Assembly: GCF_016811075.1 (NCBI RefSeq)
Contig: NZ_JAFBGL010000002.1
Location: forward strand, 310,001-374,000
From: Oceaniferula flava
Lineage (GTDB): Bacteria > Verrucomicrobiota > Verrucomicrobiia > Verrucomicrobiales > Akkermansiaceae
Length of the DNA: 64,000 nucleotides
Reading direction: 5' to 3'
A program made the translations under genes and the position numbers. Under the pieces are notes generated by a model. It saw only the letters and a list, made by a program, of their open reading frames with translations, made no database searches and had not been told where the DNA came from. Within the stretch, counting starts at the first letter, position 1. The number at the start of each line of letters is the position of its first letter. Below, piece after piece: positions 54,658 through 63,163 of the stretch.

Positions 54658-57600
54658 ATGGCAAAAGATCCCCCCCGCCAATGTGTTGTAGCACTCATCT
54701 TTATCTTTTTTATCTCGCTGTGTTCGATGAACTTGCAGGCGCAGGTGGTGATCTCCGAATTCATGGCAGCGAGCACAGGTGTCAGCCTGGTCGATGAAGA
54801 TGGCGAATCATCGGACTGGCTGGAGATTTATAACTCTGGGACCTCCGCGGTCTCCATGTTGGGTTACCACCTGACCGATGATGACTCGGACCTTAGCCAG
54901 TGGACTTTTCCCAACGTGACGATTCCAGCCGGTGGCTACCTTGTGGTGTTTGCTTCGTCGAAAGACAGGGCACCGACGTCTGGCGAGCTGCACACAAATT
55001 TCAAACTCTCCTCCGGTGGCGAATACTTGGCACTAGTAGACACGCAGGGAGTGGTTTTACATGACTACGCACCGGCATTTCCCGCACAGGAAGATGACAT
55101 TTCCTATGGGATTGGACCGGACGGTGTGACGCGTGGATTTTTTACCACACCGTCACCAGGGGCGGCGAATGCGGTGGCAACGGGAGGGAGTGTCGAAGAT
55201 ACCCAGTTCTCGGTCGGTCGCGGGATCCACCATGCTCCAATTAGTGTGGAAATCACCAGTGCCACGGTGGGCGCTCAGATTCGCTACACCACAGACGGCT
55301 CTGCCCCGACCACGACCACAGGTTTCGTTTACACCGCTCCTCTGCCCATTAGCCAGACCACCGTGCTGCGTGCTGCTGCTTTCAAGGCTGGATTGTTTCC
55401 TAGTAAAGTGGATACTCAGAGCTATCTCTTTCCTTCCGATGTGCGGACGCAGTTTGCCAATGGTAATGCTCCCGCCGGGTGGCCAAGTTCCCCCGTAAAT
55501 GAACAGGTCTATGACTACGGCATGGACCCCGAGATTACCGGGAGATACAGCGCCCAGCAGATGGAAGACGCGCTGACTGCGATACCCTCGGTGATGCTCA
55601 CCACGGATTTGGATAATCTTACAGGGGCTGTGAACGGTATTTATTCGAATGCCGAAGAAAGCGGGCGCGATTGGGAGCGTGTGGCGAATATCGAGTTCTT
55701 TGGTGGTGATATGACCGAGACGGTGAGCTCTCCCTGTGGGATAAGAATCCGCGGTGGAGCAAGTCGTGCCGATAACAATCCGAAGCATTCGTTCAGAGTG
55801 TTTTTCCGTGGAGAATACGGAAATGGAAAGCTCGATTTCCCTCTGTTCGAGGCTGAAGGCGTGGATGAGTTTGATAAAATAGATTTCCGAACGGCCCAAA
55901 ACTACTCGTGGTCGAAGGATGGAGATGTCTCGCAAAACACCTTCCTCCGAGATACGCTGGCGCGTGATTTACAAGGGGCAATGGGGCAACCCTACACCCG
56001 CAGTCGCCTCTATCATCTTTACCTTAATGGCATCTATTGGGGTTTATTCATGACTCAGGAACGAGCCGAAGCCAACTGGGGTGAGAGTTACCTCGGAGGG
56101 TCTAGCGATGATTATGATGCCATCAAAGCCTCGGGCCGATATAATGTGAATCGCTACGATACGGAAGCTACCGATGGCGATCTCTACGGTGCTTGGTATG
56201 ACCTCTGGCAGCTGACCAAAGCTCAATTGGCCAACCCAACAACGGTGCGTTATTACCAGATGCAGGGCCTGGATGCCAATGGTGTTCGTGATCTGGCTTT
56301 GCCTGTTTTGTTAGATGTGGATAACCTCATCGATTACATGCTGCTTGTTGGATACACAGGGGCCTACGATAACAGCCTGTCGTCTTTTGTTGGGGCGTCT
56401 AACAATTGGTATGCCGTCAGAGATTCTCAAGGTGATCGGGGCTTTGTGCATCTAATGCACGACGCAGAACACACGTTGGGAGCGGGCGGAAGTAGGTGGA
56501 ATAGTAACAACGACCGAATGAGCACCACCAACGGTGTGGATGATCGTGCGCTATTTGAAAAAAGTAATCCTCAGTTTATACACATGGATTTGGCTGAGAG
56601 CACCCCAGAGTATCGTCAGCGCTTTGCTGATCGAGCTCATGCAGCGCTGTCGAACGGAGGCTTGCTTACCAAAGATCGAGTGCTGGAGTTGCTAGAGGCA
56701 CGCCGTCAGATTCTGGATACGGTGATCATTGCGGAGTCCGCACGTTGGGGCGATGCCGATCGCACCGAGCCTGCTGATAAAGAAAACTGGGAAAGCGCTG
56801 TGGACGATCTGATGGATGTCATCGAGACACGCACGGAGGTGTTCATCGGGCATTTGCAGAACGCCGGTCTGTACCCAGCCACCCAGGCCCCGTCGTTCTC
56901 CCCGTGGACCGAAACCTTGATCTCTGGCACCAGTATTCAAATGTCGGCCCCCACTGGCACGGTTTATTACACCACAGACGGGAGCGATCCTCGCCTCCCG
57001 GATGGTAGCGTGAATCCATTGGCGCAGTCATTTACCATGGCATCCATGGACACTATCGTCGGTAAAAATTCAGTATGGGCTTTTGATGATAGCGGCACTG
57101 ACCGTGGTTCCAGTGCGCTGGTGGATGGCGAGGCTGGCTATAATTCATCCAATTGGAAACATCCGGACTTTGCTGCGAGTGGCTGGTCGTCAGGGGCTGG
57201 CGTGCTCGGTTTTGGGGCGCTTGGGGCATCGGGATCAAGTGTCACGCCGGATACGACGATGGGAGATGGCACGGCTGCAGGTGGGGCCAACCCAAGAACC
57301 TGCTACTTACGGCGTCAATTTTCCATCAATGCTGTCCATGAGATTGGCTCGGTTTCAGCTTCTGTCTTGGCGGACGACGGCGTCATCGTTTACCTCAATG
57401 GTGTGGAGGTGTATCGGTCGAACCTCGCACCGGGTGCGATTGTTTATTCGGACTTTGCTGAAAATGCGGTGGGGGGAGCTAGTGAGATTGCTTACTCGTC
57501 TTTTTTCATTGATACTTCTTTATTGTTAGAAGGGCAAAACACTCTTGCCGTAGAGGTTCACCAAGTGAATGCTGGGTCATCGGATATTGGCTTTGATATG

Positions 57601-58638
57601 GACCTCTCGGTCGCTGAGGGATCAAAATCCACCTATACGCTTAACGTTCCAACGTATCTAAACGCTCGGGTTTTAAATGGAGCTGAGTGGTCGGCATTGA
57701 CGAGTAAGTATTACAGCACCGGCAGCTATCCTAAACCAGGTGACTTGGTGATTTCTGAAGTTCATTATCATCCAGCCAATCCCAATACGACAGCTGAGCT
57801 TGCCGTGTCTAATGACGATGGAGATTTTGAATTTGTCGAGCTCGCTAACGTTACTAACAAATACTTGGAACTACGTGGTGTCCAATTGGCGGAGCAGGTG
57901 ATTAACGATCACTTGGAGGGGGTGAAGTTCACATTTACTGACGGCCTGCTCATGGCTCCCGGTCAACGGATTTCCATCGTGGCCAATCGTCAGGCGTTCA
58001 TGGCTCGCTACCCCACTGTGCCGAACAGTGGCATCGCCGGGGAATACAGCGGGGGGCTGGGAAACTCAAGCGAGTGGCTGCAGCTACGTAACTCCGAGGG
58101 CACCGTGCTGGCATCTTTTCGCTACAACGACAAGGCACCGTGGCCGAGTGATGCCGACGGATTGGGCCTGAGCCTTCAGTTGGCGAATCTGAACGGAGAC
58201 ATTGATTTCAGTGATCCTCAAGCATGGATGGCTATCGCCAATCACGGTTCGCCAAGCGATGGCTCTGTGGGGCCATTCAGCGGCCAGGCATCGGCTGATA
58301 GTGACGTGGATGGAGTGCCCGCAATTGTTGAATATTACTCCGGCAGCAGTGACTCCATTCACGGTAGCTCGCAAGGACCTGGGCTAGCGTTGAAATCGGA
58401 TGCTGGTGAAGATGGCATTTACTTTACCTTCACTCGCGACCCGGAAGCCTTTGGTGTGAGTGCGGTGATTGAGCAGTCCGAAGGGCTCAGCGGCTGGGGG
58501 CCTCCTCCGGCTGGGAGCACCTTGGTGAAACGCGTGGTGCTACCGGGGAACCTGGTGCGTGAAACGTATCGCATCGCGAGCGGTGTGGCGGCGCAGGCGA
58601 ACTTGTTTGTGCGCCTGAAGCTGACACCAGCGGAGTAG
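54658..58638 (+). CDS. large secreted LTD / CotH-kinase-like protein
   Basis: 1326 residues. Signal peptide (about 1-28). Lamin-tail domain about 29-160 (QVVISEFMAASTG, DWLEIYNSG); a chitobiase C-terminal-like strand set (about 190-265, QIRYTTDGSAPTTTTGFVYT); a CotH domain about 310-700 (RLYHLYLNGIYWGLFMTQER, GFVHLMHDAEHTLG); another YYTTDGSDPR motif (about 765); a beta-sandwich (about 800-990); and a second LTD about 1030-1160 (VISEVHYHP, FEFVELANV). CotH proteins are secreted atypical protein kinases in spores; in verrucomicrobia and planctomycetes they come as such mosaics of unknown role. No PEP-CTERM sorting tail. Divergent from the deaminase gene. Confidence 0.88.
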   Translation: MAKDPPRQCVVALIFIFFISLCSMNLQAQVVISEFMAASTGVSLVDEDGESSDWLEIYNSGTSAVSMLGYHLTDDDSDLSQWTFPNVTIPAGGYLVVFASSKDRAPTSGELHTNFKLSSGGEYLALVDTQGVVLHDYAPAFPAQEDDISYGIGPDGVTRGFFTTPSPGAANAVATGGSVEDTQFSVGRGIHHAPISVEITSATVGAQIRYTTDGSAPTTTTGFVYTAPLPISQTTVLRAAAFKAGLFPSKVDTQSYLFPSDVRTQFANGNAPAGWPSSPVNEQVYDYGMDPEITGRYSAQQMEDALTAIPSVMLTTDLDNLTGAVNGIYSNAEESGRDWERVANIEFFGGDMTETVSSPCGIRIRGGASRADNNPKHSFRVFFRGEYGNGKLDFPLFEAEGVDEFDKIDFRTAQNYSWSKDGDVSQNTFLRDTLARDLQGAMGQPYTRSRLYHLYLNGIYWGLFMTQERAEANWGESYLGGSSDDYDAIKASGRYNVNRYDTEATDGDLYGAWYDLWQLTKAQLANPTTVRYYQMQGLDANGVRDLALPVLLDVDNLIDYMLLVGYTGAYDNSLSSFVGASNNWYAVRDSQGDRGFVHLMHDAEHTLGAGGSRWNSNNDRMSTTNGVDDRALFEKSNPQFIHMDLAESTPEYRQRFADRAHAALSNGGLLTKDRVLELLEARRQILDTVIIAESARWGDADRTEPADKENWESAVDDLMDVIETRTEVFIGHLQNAGLYPATQAPSFSPWTETLISGTSIQMSAPTGTVYYTTDGSDPRLPDGSVNPLAQSFTMASMDTIVGKNSVWAFDDSGTDRGSSALVDGEAGYNSSNWKHPDFAASGWSSGAGVLGFGALGASGSSVTPDTTMGDGTAAGGANPRTCYLRRQFSINAVHEIGSVSASVLADDGVIVYLNGVEVYRSNLAPGAIVYSDFAENAVGGASEIAYSSFFIDTSLLLEGQNTLAVEVHQVNAGSSDIGFDMDLSVAEGSKSTYTLNVPTYLNARVLNGAEWSALTSKYYSTGSYPKPGDLVISEVHYHPANPNTTAELAVSNDDGDFEFVELANVTNKYLELRGVQLAEQVINDHLEGVKFTFTDGLLMAPGQRISIVANRQAFMARYPTVPNSGIAGEYSGGLGNSSEWLQLRNSEGTVLASFRYNDKAPWPSDADGLGLSLQLANLNGDIDFSDPQAWMAIANHGSPSDGSVGPFSGQASADSDVDGVPAIVEYYSGSSDSIHGSSQGPGLALKSDAGEDGIYFTFTRDPEAFGVSAVIEQSEGLSGWGPPPAGSTLVKRVVLPGNLVRETYRIASGVAAQANLFVRLKLTPAE

Positions 58639-58643
58639 ATCGC

Positions 58644-59519
58644 TTAGTATGCGCTGCCGCCGGCGATGCTGGACTCGATTGGGTGCCAGGTGGTTTTTAG
58701 CTCCTGGGTGGCCAGGATGGGGTAGGGGGATTCAGATTTGGCCGGGTCCTCCTTGCTGAGAATCACGCGCTTGAGGTTGCTGGTGGATTGCTCGCGGAGG
58801 CTGAACTTTTGGGCGTCAGTGAGGTCAGATGCTACCACCGCATTGACATCCATGTGGGTGCTGATCACGGGTAGCAGTTCGTCGCGATTGCCGGTGAGCA
58901 AGTTGACCACGCCGCCGGGGAGGTCCGAGGTGGCGAGGACTTCGGCCAGGGTGATGGCACAGAGCGGTTTGCTTTCGGACGTGAGCACGACACAGCTATT
59001 GCCGCCTGCGATGATCGGGAGCACGGTGCCGAGTAGTCCTAACAGCGATGATTTTTCCGGAGCGATTGCGGCGATCACGCCCATGGGCTCGTAGACTGAA
59101 AAGTTAAAGTGGGCACTGGCCACTGGGTTCACGGAGGAAAATGTCTGCTGATACTTGTCGCACCACCCGGCGTAGTAAATGCAGCGGTCGATCGCGGCTT
59201 CCACCTCCTTGCGGGCGGCGGCGGGGCTGGCACCTTGGCGTTGCAGCTCGTCCTCGAACTGTGCGCTGCGCCCTTCTAACATCTCAGCGATGCGGTAAAG
59301 GATTTGGCTGCGATTAAAGGGATCGCGTGGAGCCCAGCTGGCGAGTGCTGATCGCGCGGCGACCACAGCGTTGCGGAAATCCTTGCGTGAGCTCTGGCAG
59401 AGGTTGCCGAGTTTTTTGCCACCTTTGCCCTCGGGCTGATAATAGCGGCCGGACTCGGTGCGGGGGAATTTTCCTCCGATGTAGAGTTTGTATGTTTTCA
59501 AAACTTCGATGCGTTTCAT
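58644..59519 (-). CDS. aldehyde-dehydrogenase-like protein lacking the catalytic half
   Basis: 291 residues from MKRIEVLKTYKLYIGGKFPR. It resembles the N-terminal, NAD-binding part of ALDH (GVIAAIAPEKSSLLGLLGTV, GNSCVVLTSESKPLCAITLA, GGVVNLLTG) but has no ELGGK-type Glu and no GQ-x-C nucleophile; it stops where the catalytic domain should continue. It follows the full ALDH gene by 43 nt on the same strand. It keeps clean coding sequence, so it is not an obvious pseudogene and may be a partner subunit of the full enzyme. Confidence 0.85.
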   Translation of the reverse strand: MKRIEVLKTYKLYIGGKFPRTESGRYYQPEGKGGKKLGNLCQSSRKDFRNAVVAARSALASWAPRDPFNRSQILYRIAEMLEGRSAQFEDELQRQGASPAAARKEVEAAIDRCIYYAGWCDKYQQTFSSVNPVASAHFNFSVYEPMGVIAAIAPEKSSLLGLLGTVLPIIAGGNSCVVLTSESKPLCAITLAEVLATSDLPGGVVNLLTGNRDELLPVISTHMDVNAVVASDLTDAQKFSLREQSTSNLKRVILSKEDPAKSESPYPILATQELKTTWHPIESSIAGGSAY

Positions 59520-59562
59520 GGGTGATGCATTATTTGAGATCGCGAATTTTGTGAGTCGAGTG

Positions 59563-61020
59563 TTAGAGGCTGGTGTTGAGGTAGGCCGCGAGGCCGTGGA
59601 GACCTCCTTCGCGACCGTGGCCACTTTCCTTGAAACCGCCGAAGGGGGAGGTGGGATCGAATTGGTTGAAGGTATTACCCCAGACGACACCGGCTTGCAG
59701 GTTACTGGTGATCTGGAAGAGGCGTGATCCTTTATCGCACCAGACGCCGGCGGAGAGTCCGTAGGGGGTGTTGTTCGCTTTTTCGATGACTTCCGGCACC
59801 GTGCGAAATGTTTGCACCGCGAGCACCGGACCGAAGATTTCTTCCTGAGCGATCAGAGAAGATTGGGCGACGTTGGTGAAGACGGTGGGCGGGCACCAGT
59901 TGCCTTTTTCCGGCAGCTGGCATTCAGGCTGATAGATCTCGCCGCCATCGTTGATGCCGGCTTGGATGTATTTCTTGATCGTTTTCAGCTGGGCCTTGGA
60001 ATTGATGGCTCCGACATCGGTGTTCTTGTCTAACGGGTCACCGACGATTAGCGAATCCATCCGGCGTTTCAGCTTCCACATGACCTCGTCCACGACGGTT
60101 TCCTGCACAAAGAGGCGGGAGCCGGCGCAGCAGACGTGGCCTTGATTGAAATAGATGCCGTTGACGATGCCTTCCACTGCTTGGTCGATCGCCCCGTCTT
60201 CGAGGATGATGTTCGCCGCCTTGCCACCTAATTCGAGGGTGAGCTTTTTCTCGGTGTTGGCGATCGCTTGCTGGATCTGCTTCCCCACGGCGGTGGAGCC
60301 GGTGAACGCTACCTTGTCCACATCAGGGTGATTGACGATGGCCGCGCCTGTTTCTCCTGCTCCGGTGACGATATTGACCACGCCATCGGGCAGGCCGGCA
60401 TCGGCAATGAGCTCAGCGAGTTTTAGCGCTGTGAGGGGAGTGGTTTCTGCCGGTTTCAGCACCACGGTATTTCCTGTAGCGAGAGCGGGTGCGATTTTCC
60501 ACGCGGCCATGAGGAAGGGGAAGTTCCAAGGGATGATTTGGCCGGCGACACCGAGCGGGGAGATTTTTTGATTGGGAAAGGCGTAGTCTAACTTGTCCGC
60601 CCAGCCGGCATGGTAGAAGAAATGGTTGGCAGCCAGAGGGATGTCGATATCGCGCGATTCACGGATCGGCTTGCCGCCGTCCATGGTCTCGATGATGGCA
60701 AACTCGCGGGCGCGTTCTTGGATCAGGCGGGCGATGCGGTAGATGTATTTGCCTCGCTCACGGGCACTCATTTTCCCCCAAGATCCGTTGTAAGCAGCAC
60801 GAGCGGCTTGAACGGCGGCATCGACGTCGGCCTGTGACCCCTGGGCCACTTCGGCGAGTTTTTTACCGGTAGCTGGGTTGCTGGTGGCAAAGTATTTCCC
60901 TTCCTTGGGCGCGGTCCATTGACCACCGATGAAATGATCGTAGCGTTTGGCAATGTTGACTGGGGTGGTCTCCGGCGCAGCGGCGTAGGTCCAGTCGGGT
61001 GATGATTTTTTCTTAGGCAT
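59563..61020 (-). CDS. aldehyde dehydrogenase (deoC-linked)
   Basis: 485 residues, complete ALDH: IIPWNFPFLMAAWKIAPALA, AFTGSTAVGKQIQQA, LELGGKAANIIL (Glu) and NQGHVCCAGSRLFVQE (Cys). Ends FKESGHGREGG. Between deoC (12 nt upstream) and the ALDH-like protein, it probably oxidises acetaldehyde made from deoxyribose 5-phosphate to acetate. Confidence 0.92.
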   Translation of the reverse strand: MPKKKSSPDWTYAAAPETTPVNIAKRYDHFIGGQWTAPKEGKYFATSNPATGKKLAEVAQGSQADVDAAVQAARAAYNGSWGKMSARERGKYIYRIARLIQERAREFAIIETMDGGKPIRESRDIDIPLAANHFFYHAGWADKLDYAFPNQKISPLGVAGQIIPWNFPFLMAAWKIAPALATGNTVVLKPAETTPLTALKLAELIADAGLPDGVVNIVTGAGETGAAIVNHPDVDKVAFTGSTAVGKQIQQAIANTEKKLTLELGGKAANIILEDGAIDQAVEGIVNGIYFNQGHVCCAGSRLFVQETVVDEVMWKLKRRMDSLIVGDPLDKNTDVGAINSKAQLKTIKKYIQAGINDGGEIYQPECQLPEKGNWCPPTVFTNVAQSSLIAQEEIFGPVLAVQTFRTVPEVIEKANNTPYGLSAGVWCDKGSRLFQITSNLQAGVVWGNTFNQFDPTSPFGGFKESGHGREGGLHGLAAYLNTSL

Positions 61021-61032
61021 GGCGAGAAAGGA

Positions 61033-61959
61033 TTAGTCTTTGGAAAAGTATTGGGCGGCTTGGTAGTGGCCGCTTTCGAGTTTGGCGACTTGCATCAGCA
61101 CGTCGTTGGCGAGGCTGCTGGCGCCAAAGCGGAACCATTGGTTATCGAGCCATTCCGGTCCGAGCGTTTCTTTCACCATCACCAGGTAGTGCAGGGCGAG
61201 CTTGGATTTGGAAATACCGCCGGCTGGTTTCATTCCAACCATTTTGCCAGTCTTGAAAAAGTGATCGCGAATGGCGAGCAGCATCACCAGCGTCACGGGA
61301 ATGGTGGCGGCGGAGGCAATCTTTCCGGTGGAGGTCTTGATGAAATTCGCCCCGGCATGAATGGCGATGTCGCTGGCTCGACGAACATTGTCGAGGGTGC
61401 CCAGCTCGCCAGTTTCCAGAATCACTTTCAGACGAGCCTTGCCACAGGCTTCTTTGATCGCGGCGATCTCATCGAAAACGTAGTGGTGATCGCCGCTGAG
61501 GAAACGACCGCGTGAGATGACCATGTCGATCTCGTCCGCGCCATCGTGGACCGCGCGATGAACTTCATCGATTTTCTGCTCGAGGGTGGCGTGGCCGGAG
61601 GGGAAGTAGGTGGCAACCGATGCGATTTTCACCGGTGACCGATCGCCGAGAGCTTCGCGGGCAACTTTGACAAAGGGTGGATAAACGCAGACCGCTGCGG
61701 TGGTGGGGAGGCCCGGTATGGAGTCGTGTAGGTGCTCGGATTTATAACAGAGCTGACGGACTTTGTTCGGCGTGTCCGCTCCTTCCAAGGTAGTGAGGTC
61801 GATCATATTCAGCACCATGTTCAAGCCGGATCGTTTGGTCTCGTTTTTGATGCTGCGGGTCGTAAACCGCGCCGCGCGCTCGGCGATGCCGACCTGGTCC
61901 ACAGGTGGGGAGTGGGGAATATCGATACGACCGGATGGAGCGGTGGCTGAGGTCTTCAT
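61033..61959 (-). CDS. deoC: deoxyribose-phosphate aldolase
   Basis: 308 residues, class I aldolase with Schiff-base Lys208 (NFIKTSTGKI), EIDMVISRG and the phosphate-site GMKPAGGIS. Splits 2-deoxyribose 5-phosphate into glyceraldehyde 3-phosphate and acetaldehyde. About 50 residues longer at the N-terminus than E. coli DeoC, like the long bacterial/animal type. First gene of an operon with two ALDH-type genes. Confidence 0.95.
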   Translation of the reverse strand: MKTSATAPSGRIDIPHSPPVDQVGIAERAARFTTRSIKNETKRSGLNMVLNMIDLTTLEGADTPNKVRQLCYKSEHLHDSIPGLPTTAAVCVYPPFVKVAREALGDRSPVKIASVATYFPSGHATLEQKIDEVHRAVHDGADEIDMVISRGRFLSGDHHYVFDEIAAIKEACGKARLKVILETGELGTLDNVRRASDIAIHAGANFIKTSTGKIASAATIPVTLVMLLAIRDHFFKTGKMVGMKPAGGISKSKLALHYLVMVKETLGPEWLDNQWFRFGASSLANDVLMQVAKLESGHYQAAQYFSKD

Positions 61960-62153
61960 GCTGGAATAAAAAAGGAGCGTGGCTGAACGAATAGAGACAA
62001 AACACGATCGTAGCTAGTGGCCGCGGACCGTAGCGTGAATTATCGCTGATTGCGGAGTGGATGCACGTCAAAAAAGGAGACGATTCAACCTCGGCGCGAT
62101 GTCCTCAGTGCTAGCGGGACGGCTCGCATGGCTGTGCACGCTTCCTGATGCAC

Positions 62154-62627
62154 TTACACGCGGGTTTCCAAAACTCTACCGACGAGAGCGGCACAGAATT
62201 CCAGTTCATCCATATCGGCGGAGGTAAATGCCTGGCTATTTTCCGCAGGTGAGTCGATCTGACTGGTGTGCACGCAAGTGATTACGCCTGCCATTTCCCC
62301 GGCAGAGACCACCGGGACTACGATCATGGCATCAGTCTGAATGCCGAGCTGCTGGTCGAGGCGGGAGCTGTGCTGAGGATTTGCTTGGATATTGTTTTCA
62401 CAAAACGGCTGCCCGGAAGCGAAGACCATACTGATCAGGCCTTCACTGAGCGGGTGGCGGTAGTCGCCAATAAAGCGCGATGAGTGCGGACCGTGACCGA
62501 GCAGTGGGTGGAGGTGATCGTTTCCAGCCAACCAAAGCGCGCAATCGCTGCAATGGACAACGCCACAGCAGCGTTGGAGCACCTCAGTGAGGAGCGCGCT
62601 GGTGGCGTCATCGATTTCGGGGGGCAT
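62154..62627 (-). CDS. GAF-domain protein
   Basis: 157 residues consisting of one GAF domain: LSEGLISMVFASGQPFCENN, then IVVPVVSAGEMAGVITCVHT. GAF domains bind small molecules; there is no output domain. Three cysteines cluster near the N-terminus (CCGVVHCSDC), which could be redox or metal sensing. A small gene lies 28 nt upstream on the same strand. Confidence 0.8.
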   Translation of the reverse strand: MPPEIDDATSALLTEVLQRCCGVVHCSDCALWLAGNDHLHPLLGHGPHSSRFIGDYRHPLSEGLISMVFASGQPFCENNIQANPQHSSRLDQQLGIQTDAMIVVPVVSAGEMAGVITCVHTSQIDSPAENSQAFTSADMDELEFCAALVGRVLETRV

Positions 62628-62655
62628 GGGTTCCTTGGGGCGCGGGGAGCGCCAG

Positions 62656-62877
62656 TTATGCGTTGTTGTGGAGAAGGTCGGCCAAGGTGCTCAAGGCATG
62701 TTCATTGGCTAAAATCTCACGAGAAAGATGGCGTCCCTCGTCCTCGGGAAGCTCGCCAGCAGCCATCTTTTCCAGTTTCTGGCGAAGTTCTGGAGTAATG
62801 GCCTCGCTGGAACGTCCGGAAACTTCCGGAGCAAAGGCAGTGAGGAATTCAGAGATGGTTGCAAATTCGTTGTTCAT
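62656..62877 (-). CDS. small protein of unknown function upstream of the GAF gene
   Basis: 73 residues from MNNEFATISEFLTAFAPEVS; charged and helical (LRQKLEKMAAGELPEDEGRH, LSREILANEHALSTLADLLH). The pattern resembles small anti-sigma or regulatory helical proteins but without a family match. ATG at 62902-62904 would add nine residues. Likely an operon with the GAF gene. Confidence 0.6.
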   Translation of the reverse strand: MNNEFATISEFLTAFAPEVSGRSSEAITPELRQKLEKMAAGELPEDEGRHLSREILANEHALSTLADLLHNNA

Positions 62878-63124
62878 GATGAGATGGTTAGCTTGTGCGC
62901 TCATTAGACGGGGCGGTTTCTCCCGTATGCAATATTTAAGCTGAATTTCCATTAATCTGCTCATTACTCGGTAAATTGCAAGCTTCTAGCTCATCGCTTG
63001 GAGGCTAGAGAGGGGGCTGTTCAAAGTGATTTTGAGCATGTGGGTTTTACGCATCATGATGTGGGGTGATGAGTCATTTGAATGTTGACCATGAGTGAAT
63101 TAGATTAATTATACGGTAGTCATT

Positions 63125-63136
63125 ATGTAAATGCAT
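63125..63136. promoter_or_regulatory. candidate palindrome before second cassette protein A
   Basis: ATGTAAATGCAT, 27 nt before the ATG; resembles ATGTATTTACAT before cassette D-B-C (8 of 12 plus symmetry). Weak evidence. Confidence 0.3.
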
Positions 63137-63163
63137 AGTATTTCGTTAGCTCCCCCCGAAACA

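Noticed and set aside
58644-59519. Short ALDH as a frameshifted pseudogene
   Set aside because: No continuation of the catalytic half was seen downstream in any frame: the next sequence is the end of the CotH gene.
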